In this document: positions 52,946 to 62,076 of the stretch, piece by piece | Position numbering within the stretch: position 1 is the first letter of the stretch | How the letters are laid out: every line of letters starts with the position of its first letter | Source: QHXW01 sp963847515 | Lineage (GTDB): Bacteria > Acidobacteriota > Terriglobia > Bryobacterales > Bryobacteraceae | DNA: 64,000 nt | Assembly (NCBI GenBank): GCA_963847515.1 | Contig: CAWKAA010000002.1 | Span: 186,001-250,000, forward strand | Direction: 5' to 3' | Program-made: the position numbers and the translations under genes | Notes under the pieces: generated by a model | Told to the model about the DNA's origin: nothing | What the model saw: the letters and a program-made list of their open reading frames with translations, nothing else | The model's database searches: none

Positions 52946-55169
52946 GAGCCGCCTTCAGAGCTTCCTTGAGCATCTGGAGCCCGCGCTTGTCTCCGACTTT
53001 GGTATAGACCATGGCGAGGTGATAGCGAATCGCAGGATCATTCTTCTTCCTCGCCGCGCTTTCCAGATACCCCAAGGCCGATTCGTAGATGCCTCTGTTG
53101 TAAAGGACCCACCCGAGTGTGTCGTCGACGTCAGCCATATCAGGCGCCATCTCCTTGGCTTTTTGGGCGTACTTCAACGCTTCCCCCGTCTGATTGCCCT
53201 CCGTCGCCAGCAGATATGCCAGGTCATTCATCGCGATCGCGTTATTCGGGTCCCGTTCCAGGATCTTACGGAAGGTCTCGATGGCCGCGCGAGCGTTCTT
53301 CTGGTGCGCCTCCAGCAAGCCGCTAGAGATCCAGACTTGTGGATTGTTGGGATCAGTTGTTTGGAGGCTCGTCAACTCCTCGCGTGCTGCGTCGAACTTT
53401 CTTTCGGACATGTCCAGGCTGGCCAGCGCCAGAGTGGCGGGCGTGGAATGGGGGTCGGCTGCTTTCGCCTGTATGTAGGCGCTCCGCGCTTCTGCCGGCT
53501 TCCCGTCTGCAGCCAGCAAATTGCCTAATAACGCCAGCAATACGGCGGATTTCGGCTGCTTGGCCACACATGCCTGTATTTTCCGGATCGCGTCCGGCAA
53601 CTTGCGCTGGGCCGAATACATGCGCACCAGCACATCCAGAGCGGCCGGATTTTCGGGATCCTGGTTCAGGGCGTCATCGAGCGAAGATTGGGCGCCAGTG
53701 AAGTTCCTTGCCTGAAGTTTCAGTACTGCGTCCTGTACCAGCAGGTCCGGAACACGAGCTGCCTTTAGCGCCAAGTCAACCGATTGGCGCAACTCCGCCC
53801 TGCGGTTCAATCGCAACAAAGCCCAATTTCGCTGCACGATAAATGGAATCGACCGCTTCTGGACCTCGTATGGGTCGTTGTCCAGGTTGGCGAGCGCCGC
53901 CTCAGGTGAGCCGGAGGCAATCAGCAGACGCGCCAGAGCGAGCCGCGCCTGAAGCATGGCGGGATTCAGCCGGAGGGCTTCCGAGAGTTCCTGCCGTTGG
54001 CTCAGCGTAGCGCCACGGGCCTCGTGGAGGGCTGCCAGAGCCAAATGAGCCTGGGCCATATCCGGCTGAAAATGAAGCGCCTGGTTTAGATCATTCTGCA
54101 CTACCGTATAGTTGCCGTCGCCGAGCAACAAGGCGGCGCGTTGCACCAGAGCGTCGGCGTCCTTTGGGTTTTTCTCCAGGGTCTTGCTCAACATTTTCTC
54201 AGCGTCCTGGCGCCGTCCGGTGGCAACATAAGCGCTGACCAGGCGTGATCGAGCCTCGCGGTCTGACGGGTCGGCGGCTGCCACCACCTCGAATTCCCGC
54301 ACCGCGGCGTCACGCTGACCCAGCTGCCAAAGCAACAGCCCGTGCAGGGGTTTGTAGGCTTTGTCCGGCAAGGCCGAAAGCTGTTTGAAAGTCTGCTGTG
54401 CCTGCTGATTCCGGCCCTGCTGAAGTTGAAGCATCCCGAGGTCTTTCAAAGCAACGCCCGACTTCGGATCCAGTTCGAACGCCCGGCGCAACTGCTGTTC
54501 CGCTAGGTCAAATTTCTTGATAACAAGATACAGCCGTCCGAGCGCCAGGGCCGCTTCAGCAGATTGAGGCGCTTTTGCGACGCAATTCTTCAGGAGTTCT
54601 TCGGCGCCCGTGATATCTCCATTGTTCAGTTTGATCCGCATTAGCAATGCTGAGGAACCCAAATCGGCCGGAAACTTGCTTAGGGCTTGCTGCAAATGTC
54701 CGATGGCGTCTTGTTGCCTTCCCAGGCGCAGTTCCGCGAATGCCAGGGTGTTCAGCGCCGCTGCAGTTGGGGTGGACGCCACGGTGCTCTTGATCCTTTT
54801 TTCGGCATCTTCAGCCAGCTCTTTTTTGCCGCTCAGCACCATGAGCGAGGCCAGCTTCAACTGTGCCTCCGAGTGATTCGGATTCAGATCCGTGGCTTTC
54901 TTGAAGGAGGCATACGCCGATCTCAAATCGTTGGTTGCTTCGTAAGCCAGCCCTAGCTGATAATAAGCCTCCGCATCCCTCGGGGCGGCGCGGAGTGCGT
55001 TCTTGAAGTCCAAAATGGCTCTCGAGTAGTCTTTTTTGGCGTAATGCAGTTTGCCCGAAGCCAGGAACCTGGCTTCTTTTTCTTGCGGCGAACTAAGACA
55101 TCCGCAGAGGCTAAGGATCACCAGCGCCCCGGGCAAAGCGGCGCGCCAAGACTTTGACACAACGATCAT
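52875..55169 (-). CDS. prsT: TPR-repeat lipoprotein of the PEP-CTERM system (PrsT-like)
   Basis: 764 aa with a lipoprotein leader (LVILSLCGCLSS, lipid Cys near residue 24). About 20 TPR units follow, from KLHYAKKDYSRAILDFKNAL through AEAYYQLGLAYEATNDLRSA to the end. Length, leader and dense repeats match the PrsT type that accompanies EpsB and exosortase loci. TPR lipoproteins of this class are thought to sit at the outer membrane or periplasm and help exopolysaccharide assembly. It is the last of four leftward genes; 59 bp separate it from the sugar transferase. Confidence 0.82.
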   Translation of the reverse strand: MIVVSKSWRAALPGALVILSLCGCLSSPQEKEARFLASGKLHYAKKDYSRAILDFKNALRAAPRDAEAYYQLGLAYEATNDLRSAYASFKKATDLNPNHSEAQLKLASLMVLSGKKELAEDAEKRIKSTVASTPTAAALNTLAFAELRLGRQQDAIGHLQQALSKFPADLGSSALLMRIKLNNGDITGAEELLKNCVAKAPQSAEAALALGRLYLVIKKFDLAEQQLRRAFELDPKSGVALKDLGMLQLQQGRNQQAQQTFKQLSALPDKAYKPLHGLLLWQLGQRDAAVREFEVVAAADPSDREARSRLVSAYVATGRRQDAEKMLSKTLEKNPKDADALVQRAALLLGDGNYTVVQNDLNQALHFQPDMAQAHLALAALHEARGATLSQRQELSEALRLNPAMLQARLALARLLIASGSPEAALANLDNDPYEVQKRSIPFIVQRNWALLRLNRRAELRQSVDLALKAARVPDLLVQDAVLKLQARNFTGAQSSLDDALNQDPENPAALDVLVRMYSAQRKLPDAIRKIQACVAKQPKSAVLLALLGNLLAADGKPAEARSAYIQAKAADPHSTPATLALASLDMSERKFDAAREELTSLQTTDPNNPQVWISSGLLEAHQKNARAAIETFRKILERDPNNAIAMNDLAYLLATEGNQTGEALKYAQKAKEMAPDMADVDDTLGWVLYNRGIYESALGYLESAARKKNDPAIRYHLAMVYTKVGDKRGLQMLKEALKAAPNLPEAEMAQRILAGAAASTARK

Positions 55170-55228
55170 TGAATCCTCCGGTCCTTTAGACTTCCCTCAA
55201 AACCGGCGGCGCGCCGCCGGCTGTTCGC

Positions 55229-56638
55229 TCACCGCGCGGATGTGCCGGCAAGTACCGTGCGCACTGTTTGGAGCACAATGGCGCAATCGAACAAGAGCGA
55301 CATGTTTTTCAAATAAAAGAGATCGTACTCTAGCTTGCGCGCGGCGTCTTCCACACTCGCGCCGTATCCGTACTGCACCTGCGCCCAACCGGTGATTCCC
55401 GGCCGCACCGAATGCCGCTCCTCGTAATAAGAGATCTGTCTACGGAGTTGCTCGACGAACACCGGACGCTCGGGACGCGGTCCCACAAAGCTCATGTTGC
55501 CTCGAATGACGTTGAAAAACTGTGGCAGCTCATCCAGCCGGAACTTCCTGATAAACCTGCCGACGCGTGTTACACGCGGATCATCCTTGGCCGCCCATTG
55601 GGCACCGCCGTTCTCCTCGGCATCCTCCTGCATGGAGCGGAACTTCAGCACATCGAACGTTCTGCCCCCTAGTCCTACGCGCTCCTGGCGAAAGAGCGCG
55701 GGTCCCTTGGAATCCAGCTTCACGGCTATCGCCACGAGCGCCATGACCGGTAAGGAAACCACCAGGCCGAATAAGCCAAAACTCAGGTCCAGGGCGCGTT
55801 TTACGGCGAGGTTCAGTCGCGAACGGCGAAAACCTTCGCCGAAGACAAACCAACTCGGTTGAATGCTATCGAGCCAGATGCGGCCTGTGAGCGCGGCCAT
55901 GGTCGAGTGCGCATCTTCCACACTCACGCCCTGGACTCGCAGGCGAACGAGTTCCCGCACAGGCAGCGTGCCGCGCTTCTCCTCTAACGCTATGATAATG
56001 CGCGCGATGCGATATTCCGCGGTTATCTTTTCAAGATCCTCCACGGCGCCGACTACGGGATGTCCAAACAAGTTCTTGGCTGGACCCGAATCGCCGGATT
56101 TGGCTTCAATGAAACCTACGAGATTCACATTGAGGTCGCTGCGGCTGGTCAGTCCCCGGGCCACGTTCAGAGCCATCGCCTGCGTACCCAGGATCAGCAG
56201 GTTCTGCCTGGCTGAGGCGATCTGCCACGCACGATCGAGCACCACGCGATTAATGCTGACAAATGTCGCAACCAGAAACACGCTGATCAGGAAAATGCCG
56301 CGGCCGATCAACAGACCGGGAACCAGGTAGTAGATCGCGCCCAGTATCAGGCAGGCGCTGCCCAGGGCTTGTCCCAGACTGATGAGCTGGTCGCTGCGTC
56401 CGCGCAGCACGTTGGGATTATACAGATCGCTATAGTAGAAACAAAGTTGGACAACCAATACGATCACCAGACCCTGAATGATGATATCGGGGAATTGGAT
56501 CAACGGCGCTATTTCATCCGGATCGCTCCAGAAACGCAATCGAAGAGCGCACGCCACGGCGAGCGCGATCAGGGCGCCCTCGGTGAGCATCAAGAGCACG
56601 TTCTTTGGCGATACGTACTGGTTGAAAATCCGAATCAT
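55229..56638 (-). CDS. EpsB-type sugar transferase (polyprenyl glycosylphosphotransferase), exosortase-linked
   Basis: 469 aa: five N-terminal membrane helices (residues 10-130), a Rossmann-like central domain (NLLILGTQAMALNVARGLTS), a further helix near 290, and the C-terminal bacterial sugar-transferase block with FRQERVGLGGRTFDVLKFRS, FRLDELPQFFNVIRGNMSFV and GPRPERPVF. This order fits the sugar-transferase type found in PEP-CTERM loci (recalled as TIGR03013). It starts polysaccharide synthesis by loading a sugar phosphate onto undecaprenyl phosphate in the inner membrane. Genes are co-directional with prsT and the barrel protein. Confidence 0.87.
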   Translation of the reverse strand: MIRIFNQYVSPKNVLLMLTEGALIALAVACALRLRFWSDPDEIAPLIQFPDIIIQGLVIVLVVQLCFYYSDLYNPNVLRGRSDQLISLGQALGSACLILGAIYYLVPGLLIGRGIFLISVFLVATFVSINRVVLDRAWQIASARQNLLILGTQAMALNVARGLTSRSDLNVNLVGFIEAKSGDSGPAKNLFGHPVVGAVEDLEKITAEYRIARIIIALEEKRGTLPVRELVRLRVQGVSVEDAHSTMAALTGRIWLDSIQPSWFVFGEGFRRSRLNLAVKRALDLSFGLFGLVVSLPVMALVAIAVKLDSKGPALFRQERVGLGGRTFDVLKFRSMQEDAEENGGAQWAAKDDPRVTRVGRFIRKFRLDELPQFFNVIRGNMSFVGPRPERPVFVEQLRRQISYYEERHSVRPGITGWAQVQYGYGASVEDAARKLEYDLFYLKNMSLLFDCAIVLQTVRTVLAGTSAR

Positions 56639-56662
56639 CGCGAAATCCTGAAAATCACGCCC

Positions 56663-58075
56663 TCAGCGCCTTTCGGTTCCCCGGGGAATCCACCCCACCG
56701 AGAGGCGGACCGCGTTCATCGTCGAATTATAGGGAGTGGACACCGAGCTGCCGGAATAAGCCGCGTACATGTATTCGATGTCGAGTACCGCATGCTGGCC
56801 CATTTGCCGGCCCATTCCGATTCCCGCGCGCCAGCCGCTCACGTGACCGAAGATTCCGTTGCTCATTTCCTGTTGCATGTAACTGCTGGACAGTGCCCAA
56901 CTTCGGCCCGGCTGCTGCCAATGCCAGGCGGCATTGGTGGTGTAAATGTCTGCTGCTCCTACCCCAAATGCTTGGCCCAACGTTCGGCCATAGGAAGCTA
57001 CGAGTGTGTGGGAGCGAGCCCTGTATCCGATCTCGACGCCGCCCGACGGGGTGCTCCCGATAGTACCGGGAGATCGCGAGCTGATATACGTGGTGAAGCC
57101 TGCGCCGGCGCTCACCGAGGCGAACCAATGCTGGGTCAAGGTCCGGCCGAGAGATAGGCTGCCGCTGGTGGTGTAGGCCTGTTGAATTTCCGAAAAACCC
57201 CGGCCCGAGGTCATCGATACTCCCAGTTGCGTGCGTGGTGTAAGTGCGTATGAAACGCTTAAGCCGGCGCCGGCTGTGACCGCCCGGGGAATCAGATATC
57301 CGTTCCCGGACACACCTTGAACATTGTTTTCCTTGACATGCTGGGCCTCTGTTCCGCTGGCCGAGAAATTGATGGACAACCTCTGCGAATGCTGGTAGCC
57401 AAGCGAGATCGAACCCGAAGAGCCGAATACGCGGTCTCCGAGGAAATAAGTGCGCGCAGGCGACTCGATGACGGGAGCGCCTGTGAGCAATGAAGCCAGT
57501 TGAGCGTTGTTGTACTTCCCGGCCAGTACTGCGGCGGCCAAGTCGTCAAAAGTCCCCGGAGCCGCCGCCAAGCCGCTGAAAAGTGTGGGACTGAACAACA
57601 TCTGGTCGTACGTGCTGATTCCCGTAGCCGCCGCAAAGTCCAGGGTCCACTTACGGCCGAGGTGCCGGTTCCAGCCTAAAGAGAGCGACTGGTTGAGGGC
57701 ATTCAACTGGGAGTACCGGACCTGACCTACGTAATTGGCGGAATACGAAATGGAAAAATTGCTTTCTCCTCGTGCCCGAGTCCAGCCGAGGCTCGCGCCG
57801 CCTCCGAATGTTTCATCGCCTTGCAGATTCGGACCATAAGCTGGGAAGTACCCACCCGGCGGGGCCACCTGGGACTCCCAGCCCGCGAAACCGCTGACGC
57901 TGTAAAGCTGCAATCCGTCCCGGGAATTCCCGAGCGGATTGATGTTAGACAAAAATGTAGACTGCGCCCCGAGCCGGGCGGGCGCTACCGCCAGAAGCAG
58001 CGCGGCCGCTGTCCAACCAAGCATCTTGCGAGCGCTGCTGCGCGCGGGCGATCTGCCAAAATCGTTCTGCGTCAT
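56663..58075 (-). CDS. Outer-membrane beta-barrel protein of the exosortase locus
   Basis: 470 aa from ATG 58075, five bases after the regulator's stop; an upstream ATG at 58105 would overlap the regulator. The signal peptide is MLGWTAAALLLAVAPARLGA. The mature protein is a chain of short alternating strands rich in Gly, Ser and Tyr (for example GSISLGYQHSQRLSINFSAS and SASLGRTLTQHWFASVSAGA-like text), as in outer-membrane barrels. Position fits the uncharacterised barrel seen in PEP-CTERM/EPS clusters. A role in polymer or cargo passage is inferred only. Confidence 0.72.
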   Translation of the reverse strand: MTQNDFGRSPARSSARKMLGWTAAALLLAVAPARLGAQSTFLSNINPLGNSRDGLQLYSVSGFAGWESQVAPPGGYFPAYGPNLQGDETFGGGASLGWTRARGESNFSISYSANYVGQVRYSQLNALNQSLSLGWNRHLGRKWTLDFAAATGISTYDQMLFSPTLFSGLAAAPGTFDDLAAAVLAGKYNNAQLASLLTGAPVIESPARTYFLGDRVFGSSGSISLGYQHSQRLSINFSASGTEAQHVKENNVQGVSGNGYLIPRAVTAGAGLSVSYALTPRTQLGVSMTSGRGFSEIQQAYTTSGSLSLGRTLTQHWFASVSAGAGFTTYISSRSPGTIGSTPSGGVEIGYRARSHTLVASYGRTLGQAFGVGAADIYTTNAAWHWQQPGRSWALSSSYMQQEMSNGIFGHVSGWRAGIGMGRQMGQHAVLDIEYMYAAYSGSSVSTPYNSTMNAVRLSVGWIPRGTERR

Positions 58076-58080
58076 AGACG

Positions 58081-59028
58081 TCACTTTCCCACCGGGGCGG
58101 TGCACCGTTCGATCCGGAGATTGCAGGTCTTCATCTTGTAGAGCAAAGAGCGGTAACTGATCTGCAGAGCTTTCGCAGTGCGCCGGCGGTTCCAGTGGTG
58201 GCGCTCGAGTGTTCGCAGAATAATCTCGGATTCCAGCTTCTGCGCAGCTACCTTTACCTGTTGCTTGAGCGGCGAGTTGTCTTCTGGCGCTGGGGACACT
58301 GGCGCCACGGCCAGTGAACGATTCCCCAATTCGGCGACGATTTCTCCGGCATCGCCGCTAACTGCGTACGCCCTAGCGATATTCTGCAACTCCCGGAGAT
58401 TGCCCGGCCAATCATATGCCATTAAGACGTCCCGCAAACCGGGAGTCGAACGGGGCGGAACGCCGCCGCTGCCATTGACGGCGCGCCGTACCATGTGCTC
58501 AAACAGCTCCGGAATATCCGCGCGTCGCTCGCGCAGCAATGGCAGACAGATCCGATAGACCGTCAAGCGATGATATAACGCGGGATTCAGTTCGCGCCGG
58601 CTGACCAGCAGTTCGAGCGATTCAGTGGTGCTGGAGACGAGCCTAGCCGACCCCGCCTCATTATCTTTCTTGGCTTCAGCCGCCTGATCGAGCGCTGTCA
58701 GGAGCCTCTCCTGCTCGCTGGAGGAGAGCAGGTGAATGCTCTTCAGAAACAGTGTCCCCCGGGCGCTTCGATAGATTTCGCTTAGGTCCGCGGCCCCATC
58801 CACGTGTGAGGCCGCTGGATGGAGCACGGGACCCGATTGCAGGCACGGGATTCGCATGAAAGGCGCACCGGCTCCGCTAAACTCGTGCAGCAACTCTGCT
58901 AATGCCTCTTTGCCGGTTCCAGAAGCGCCCTCGATCAACACCGGTAATCCAGAGCGCGCGATGGATCCGATCCGGCGCTCCAGATCTTTCATTCGCTCGT
59001 GATTGCCGAACAGATAAGGTCGAGACAT
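58081..59028 (-). CDS. Degenerate NtrC/PrsR-like AAA+ regulator, Fis-type DNA binding
   Basis: 315 aa. Walker A GASGTGKE (34-41) is intact. The Walker B block reads GTLFLKSIHLL: Asp-Glu is replaced by Lys96-Ser97. Between the two, the GAFTGA sigma-54 contact loop is missing. The Arg-finger/sensor text LYHRLTVYRICLPLLRERRA and YDWPGNLRELQNIARA remain, and the C-terminal Fis helix-turn-helix RRTAKALQISYRSLLYKMKT is good. There is no receiver domain. ATP hydrolysis and sigma-54 activation should therefore be lost, and a DNA-binding regulator without motor function is more likely. First gene of the leftward exosortase set. Confidence 0.85.
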   Translation of the reverse strand: MSRPYLFGNHERMKDLERRIGSIARSGLPVLIEGASGTGKEALAELLHEFSGAGAPFMRIPCLQSGPVLHPAASHVDGAADLSEIYRSARGTLFLKSIHLLSSSEQERLLTALDQAAEAKKDNEAGSARLVSSTTESLELLVSRRELNPALYHRLTVYRICLPLLRERRADIPELFEHMVRRAVNGSGGVPPRSTPGLRDVLMAYDWPGNLRELQNIARAYAVSGDAGEIVAELGNRSLAVAPVSPAPEDNSPLKQQVKVAAQKLESEIILRTLERHHWNRRRTAKALQISYRSLLYKMKTCNLRIERCTAPVGK

Positions 59029-59243
59029 CCGAAATGGGCTGTGCTGGCAATTCGCTCGCCAGAGTATTCCTATGTTGCTAATTGAGGTTATGCGGCAGTG
59101 GTCTAAGATACTGGACCAATTTCTTGCACATTATGCGAATTTTTCTCGTCTGGGCGGTCTTGAAGAATTGCCAGACTGCATTTTGAAATAGCGTTGCAGC
59201 GAAAGAGTTATGGCTATCGAAATGCTCGTTTTATCGACACGAC
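59029..59243. promoter_or_regulatory. Divergent intergenic region, exosortase locus
   Basis: 215 bp between the leftward regulator gene and the rightward exosortase gene, A/T-richer than the surroundings (notably 59090-59230). It must hold both promoters. I could not fix a -35/-10 pair. TGGCAATTCGCTCGCC at 59045-59060 has the right GG-10-GC spacing for sigma-54, but the match is weak. Confidence 0.4.
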
Positions 59244-60137
59244 ATGGGAATAGCCACCCCGGGCGCCTTATCTAGGGCCAAGGAATCGGCCGAGGACTTC
59301 GGCTTCCTATTTTGGCTTCAGGTATCCATCTTGGTTACCCTGATGGTTATCCTTTACGCCGGGGTATTGACTAATCTTGCTAACGACTGGCTAACCGAAC
59401 CCAGCCTCTCGCACGGGGTGCTCATCCCGCCCCTTGCGCTGTATATTGCCTGGAAGTTCCGCCATTTAACATTTGCTCAGACGGTGAGGGCTGACAACCG
59501 CGGACTTTGGTTGGTCGCGTTTGCCTGTGTGCTGTATATCCTTGGAAGGCTTGGAGCTGAGTTCTTCCTGCCTCGGGTGTCGTTTGTAATTCTGCTCGCC
59601 GGTCTCGCCTGGACTTTTTGGGGATACAGGCGGCTACAAACCCTGGCGTTCCCTCTGTTGTTGCTGGCCACCATGGTCCCATTGCCGGTGCTTGTATACA
59701 ACTCGATCGCCGCGCCGCTGCAGTTATTTGCTTCCGACATGGCGACCAATCTGGCGCAGATGGTGGGCGTGGCGGTATACCGGGATGGGAATATTATCCA
59801 TTTGGCTAATATCTCACTGGGGGTCGAAGAGGCGTGCAGCGGATTGAATTCGCTTTCGGCTTTAATGGTCGCCAGCCTCTTGCTGGGGTTCCTGGTCTGC
59901 CAGGGTGTCGCCATGCGTGTGCTTCTGTTTGCGCTATCGATTCCGCTTTCGATTGCGGTGAACGTGGTGCGGGTCACCGGGACGGCGATCATTGCCGACT
60001 ACCACGAGGAGTTTGCCCTGGGATTCTACCACTCGTTTTCAGGCTGGCTGGTGTTCCTTGGCGGCTTCGCGATCTTATACGGATTTGCCATAGGACTGGA
60101 TCGACTTGCCCGTATGCGGATCGGAAGGCGCGCGTGA
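59244..60137 (+). CDS. xrt: Exosortase
   Basis: 297 aa with eight or so membrane helices. The catalytic triad is in place: Cys198 in VEEACSGLNSLSALM, Arg243 in NVVRVTGTAI, His263 in GFYHSFSGWLVFLGG. The WLTEPSLSHGVLIPPLALYI block near residue 49 is also typical. Exosortases cleave C-terminal PEP-CTERM tails at the inner membrane and probably attach the proteins to polysaccharide or lipid. EpsI follows at once (GTGA overlap) and an EpsB-type transferase is close, which favours the XrtA-like group; the subtype is not proven. Confidence 0.93.
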   Translation: MGIATPGALSRAKESAEDFGFLFWLQVSILVTLMVILYAGVLTNLANDWLTEPSLSHGVLIPPLALYIAWKFRHLTFAQTVRADNRGLWLVAFACVLYILGRLGAEFFLPRVSFVILLAGLAWTFWGYRRLQTLAFPLLLLATMVPLPVLVYNSIAAPLQLFASDMATNLAQMVGVAVYRDGNIIHLANISLGVEEACSGLNSLSALMVASLLLGFLVCQGVAMRVLLFALSIPLSIAVNVVRVTGTAIIADYHEEFALGFYHSFSGWLVFLGGFAILYGFAIGLDRLARMRIGRRA

Positions 60138-60766
60138 AGAGATTCTCGTTCGGATACACTGCCACAGTGATTCTGCTGTCCGTGACCTTGGCCGGGTACG
60201 CGCTCAGCGAGCGGCGTAAGCCGGACTTCCTGGTGCAGCCGCTGGATACCATTGGCCACCAAATCGCCGGTTGGAAAATGACCGGCGTCGAACCGTTGAC
60301 CGATGGGGTCCTGGACCGGTTACAACTCACCAGCTATGTTTCGCGGCAGTATGACAAGGACGGGTCGCATCTGGGACTGTTCATCGCTTTTTACGCGCAG
60401 CAACGCGCGGGCGAAAGCATGCACTCGCCCAAACACTGCTTGCCGGGCTCGGGTTGGGAGATCTGGAAACATGAATCGGCCATGGTACCGGTCGGCGGCC
60501 GGCAGGTCGAGATCAATCAGTACTCCATCCAGAACTCCGGGCAGCGTATGCTGGTTTTCTACTGGTATCAGTCCAAACGGCGGATTATCAAAAGTGAGTA
60601 CATCGGCAAGATTCTGCTAGCGAAAGACGCACTATTGGACGGCCGGACGGCTGGGTCCCTGGTGAGGATCACTTTGCCGGATACTCCCTCCGCTCCTGCG
60701 GAAGCAACGGCCTTCGCCGCGATCCTGATCCCACAAGTGCAGCGATGTTTCGGAGAAGCGAACTGA
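60134..60766 (+). CDS. epsI: EpsI family protein (exosortase partner, DUF3485)
   Basis: 210 aa from GTG 60134, overlapping the exosortase stop. One N-terminal helix (TATVILLSVTLAGYALS) anchors it with the rest in the periplasm. The motif HSPKHCLPGSGWE (97-109) with its conserved His and Cys is the EpsI hallmark, followed by NQYSIQNSGQRMLVFYWYQS. EpsI is encoded beside, or fused to, many exosortases; its exact role in exopolysaccharide export is not known. The exosortase and epsI form one rightward transcription unit. Confidence 0.9.
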   Translation: MKRFSFGYTATVILLSVTLAGYALSERRKPDFLVQPLDTIGHQIAGWKMTGVEPLTDGVLDRLQLTSYVSRQYDKDGSHLGLFIAFYAQQRAGESMHSPKHCLPGSGWEIWKHESAMVPVGGRQVEINQYSIQNSGQRMLVFYWYQSKRRIIKSEYIGKILLAKDALLDGRTAGSLVRITLPDTPSAPAEATAFAAILIPQVQRCFGEAN

Positions 60767-60994
60767 CGCATCGCAGGCCCTCCCGCATCGCGGAAAGCCT
60801 AGTTCCTCAGACCGAGTAAGTGTTATCTCGATAAGCAGGACTTCGGCCGAACTGTGCTGGAGTTTCGAAATGCCGAGCGGTTGCCGCGGATGGAAAACCG
60901 TATTACCAGGCGATGCTGGAGGGAAGGCAAAAACAAAACGGCCGCCGCAGGACGCGACAGCCGGTTGTCTTACTGGTGAAGTATGGCGAACAGC

Positions 60995-61813
60995 TTAGAT
61001 TGAGTCCCGCATCTTTCGGCGTATGAGAGTCAACGAACCCAACAAGCAGCTACCCAGCAGTACCATACTGGCAGGCTCGGGAACCCTGCTCGGCGGCGGT
61101 GGCTGGAAGGTGACCGACAGATTGGCGATACCGATTTCAGGAGGCCAGTCGATGAACTGGAGTTCTGTGCCGCCCGCGACGTTCAACACGATAGTCCCGG
61201 TGGACGTCGGGGCAAGCTGCGGGTGAGTTTCAGGGTTGCTCAGTCCACTGTTGACAGAGTGCATGGCAGACGGTGACGACGGATTGGTGCCAAACGCCGG
61301 GAAGGGCGTGAACGAGGTCCCGCCCGCCAGGAATTCCATGTCGGGAGGATTCAAAGTCGTCCCAGTATTATCTGGGAAGATCTCGTAGTCGAAGCTGATA
61401 CTGGTGATTGGTTGGCTGAAGGTCAGATCGAACTCGTGAAAGTTGCCGGCGCCGTTGATGTTCAAGTCATTGTTCATGAGGAACCCGCCGTCACCGTTGG
61501 TAGCCAGTGTATACGCAGCGGTGGTTGCCGAGGTCTTTCCCACGACGAAGCCTTCGCCAGCATAGGCATTAACACCGTTCTGCGCTACGGCGCCCGCCGA
61601 AACCACGACCGTCCCCTCCCCTGCCAGGCCCAGAACGGTGTTCATGTACGCCCGGATGGCAGTTGGACCGGCATTGTTTGCTAGATTGGTAGGCCCGAAG
61701 TTGAAGTTAATCGGATTTGCATACGCCAATATACCGGCGCCCAAGAAGAATAGAACTCCCCTAAGCACGGCCACTTTTGGACCGTTTTCAACGGTTTTCC
61801 CTTTTTGAACCAT
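60995..61813 (-). CDS. PEP-CTERM sorting-signal protein (exosortase cargo)
   Basis: 272 aa; GGAGAGG precedes ATG 61813. Signal peptide about residues 14-32 (AVLRGVLFFLGAGILAYA). The mature part is beta-rich and polar. The tail is RVPEPASMVLLGSCLLGSLT then IRRKMRDSI: VPEP motif, hydrophobic helix, basic end, all required for exosortase recognition. It is the only such protein in the window and lies 228 bp from epsI in opposite orientation. Function of the mature protein unknown. Confidence 0.9.
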   Translation of the reverse strand: MVQKGKTVENGPKVAVLRGVLFFLGAGILAYANPINFNFGPTNLANNAGPTAIRAYMNTVLGLAGEGTVVVSAGAVAQNGVNAYAGEGFVVGKTSATTAAYTLATNGDGGFLMNNDLNINGAGNFHEFDLTFSQPITSISFDYEIFPDNTGTTLNPPDMEFLAGGTSFTPFPAFGTNPSSPSAMHSVNSGLSNPETHPQLAPTSTGTIVLNVAGGTELQFIDWPPEIGIANLSVTFQPPPPSRVPEPASMVLLGSCLLGSLTLIRRKMRDSI

Positions 61814-62076
61814 GACACCTCTCCGTGCGCGAATTTAAGTGCTTCCAGCTTTCAGGCTGCACTCTTCTCAACTCAGCCAGCCTGCTGTTGGCTGATGGGC
61901 AGTCTCTGAATAGCGGCGTTATCTCAGCACGTTTATGGCCTCGGTATTTCCACGACACTTGGGCACTGATAACTAGTTGATAAGTGGACAGCTAAACAAA
62001 CGGTAGACAAGACCTTCGAGCAGACTAAGCTCCAAAACAATTTCGTCCAAACTTAATCTTTAGTAAATATTCAGAG
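61814..62076. other. Gene-free gap upstream of the cargo gene
   Basis: 263 bp, A/T-richer than neighbours, between the cargo gene start and the stop of the HTTM gene. It should carry the cargo promoter. No convincing sigma-70 or sigma-54 element, repeat or RNA was found. Confidence 0.45.

Noticed and set aside
59045..59060. Sigma-54-like promoter TGGCAATTCGCTCGCC before the exosortase gene
   Set aside because: GG and GC have correct spacing, but the -12 block lacks TTGC and the distance to the start is about 185 bp.
59112..59128. TGGACC...TTGCA sigma-54-like site
   Set aside because: Spacing between GG and GC is 11, not 10.
61933..61949. Sigma-54-like element upstream of the PEP-CTERM cargo gene (minus strand)
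   Set aside because: Only GG and GC agree with the consensus; the rest does not.
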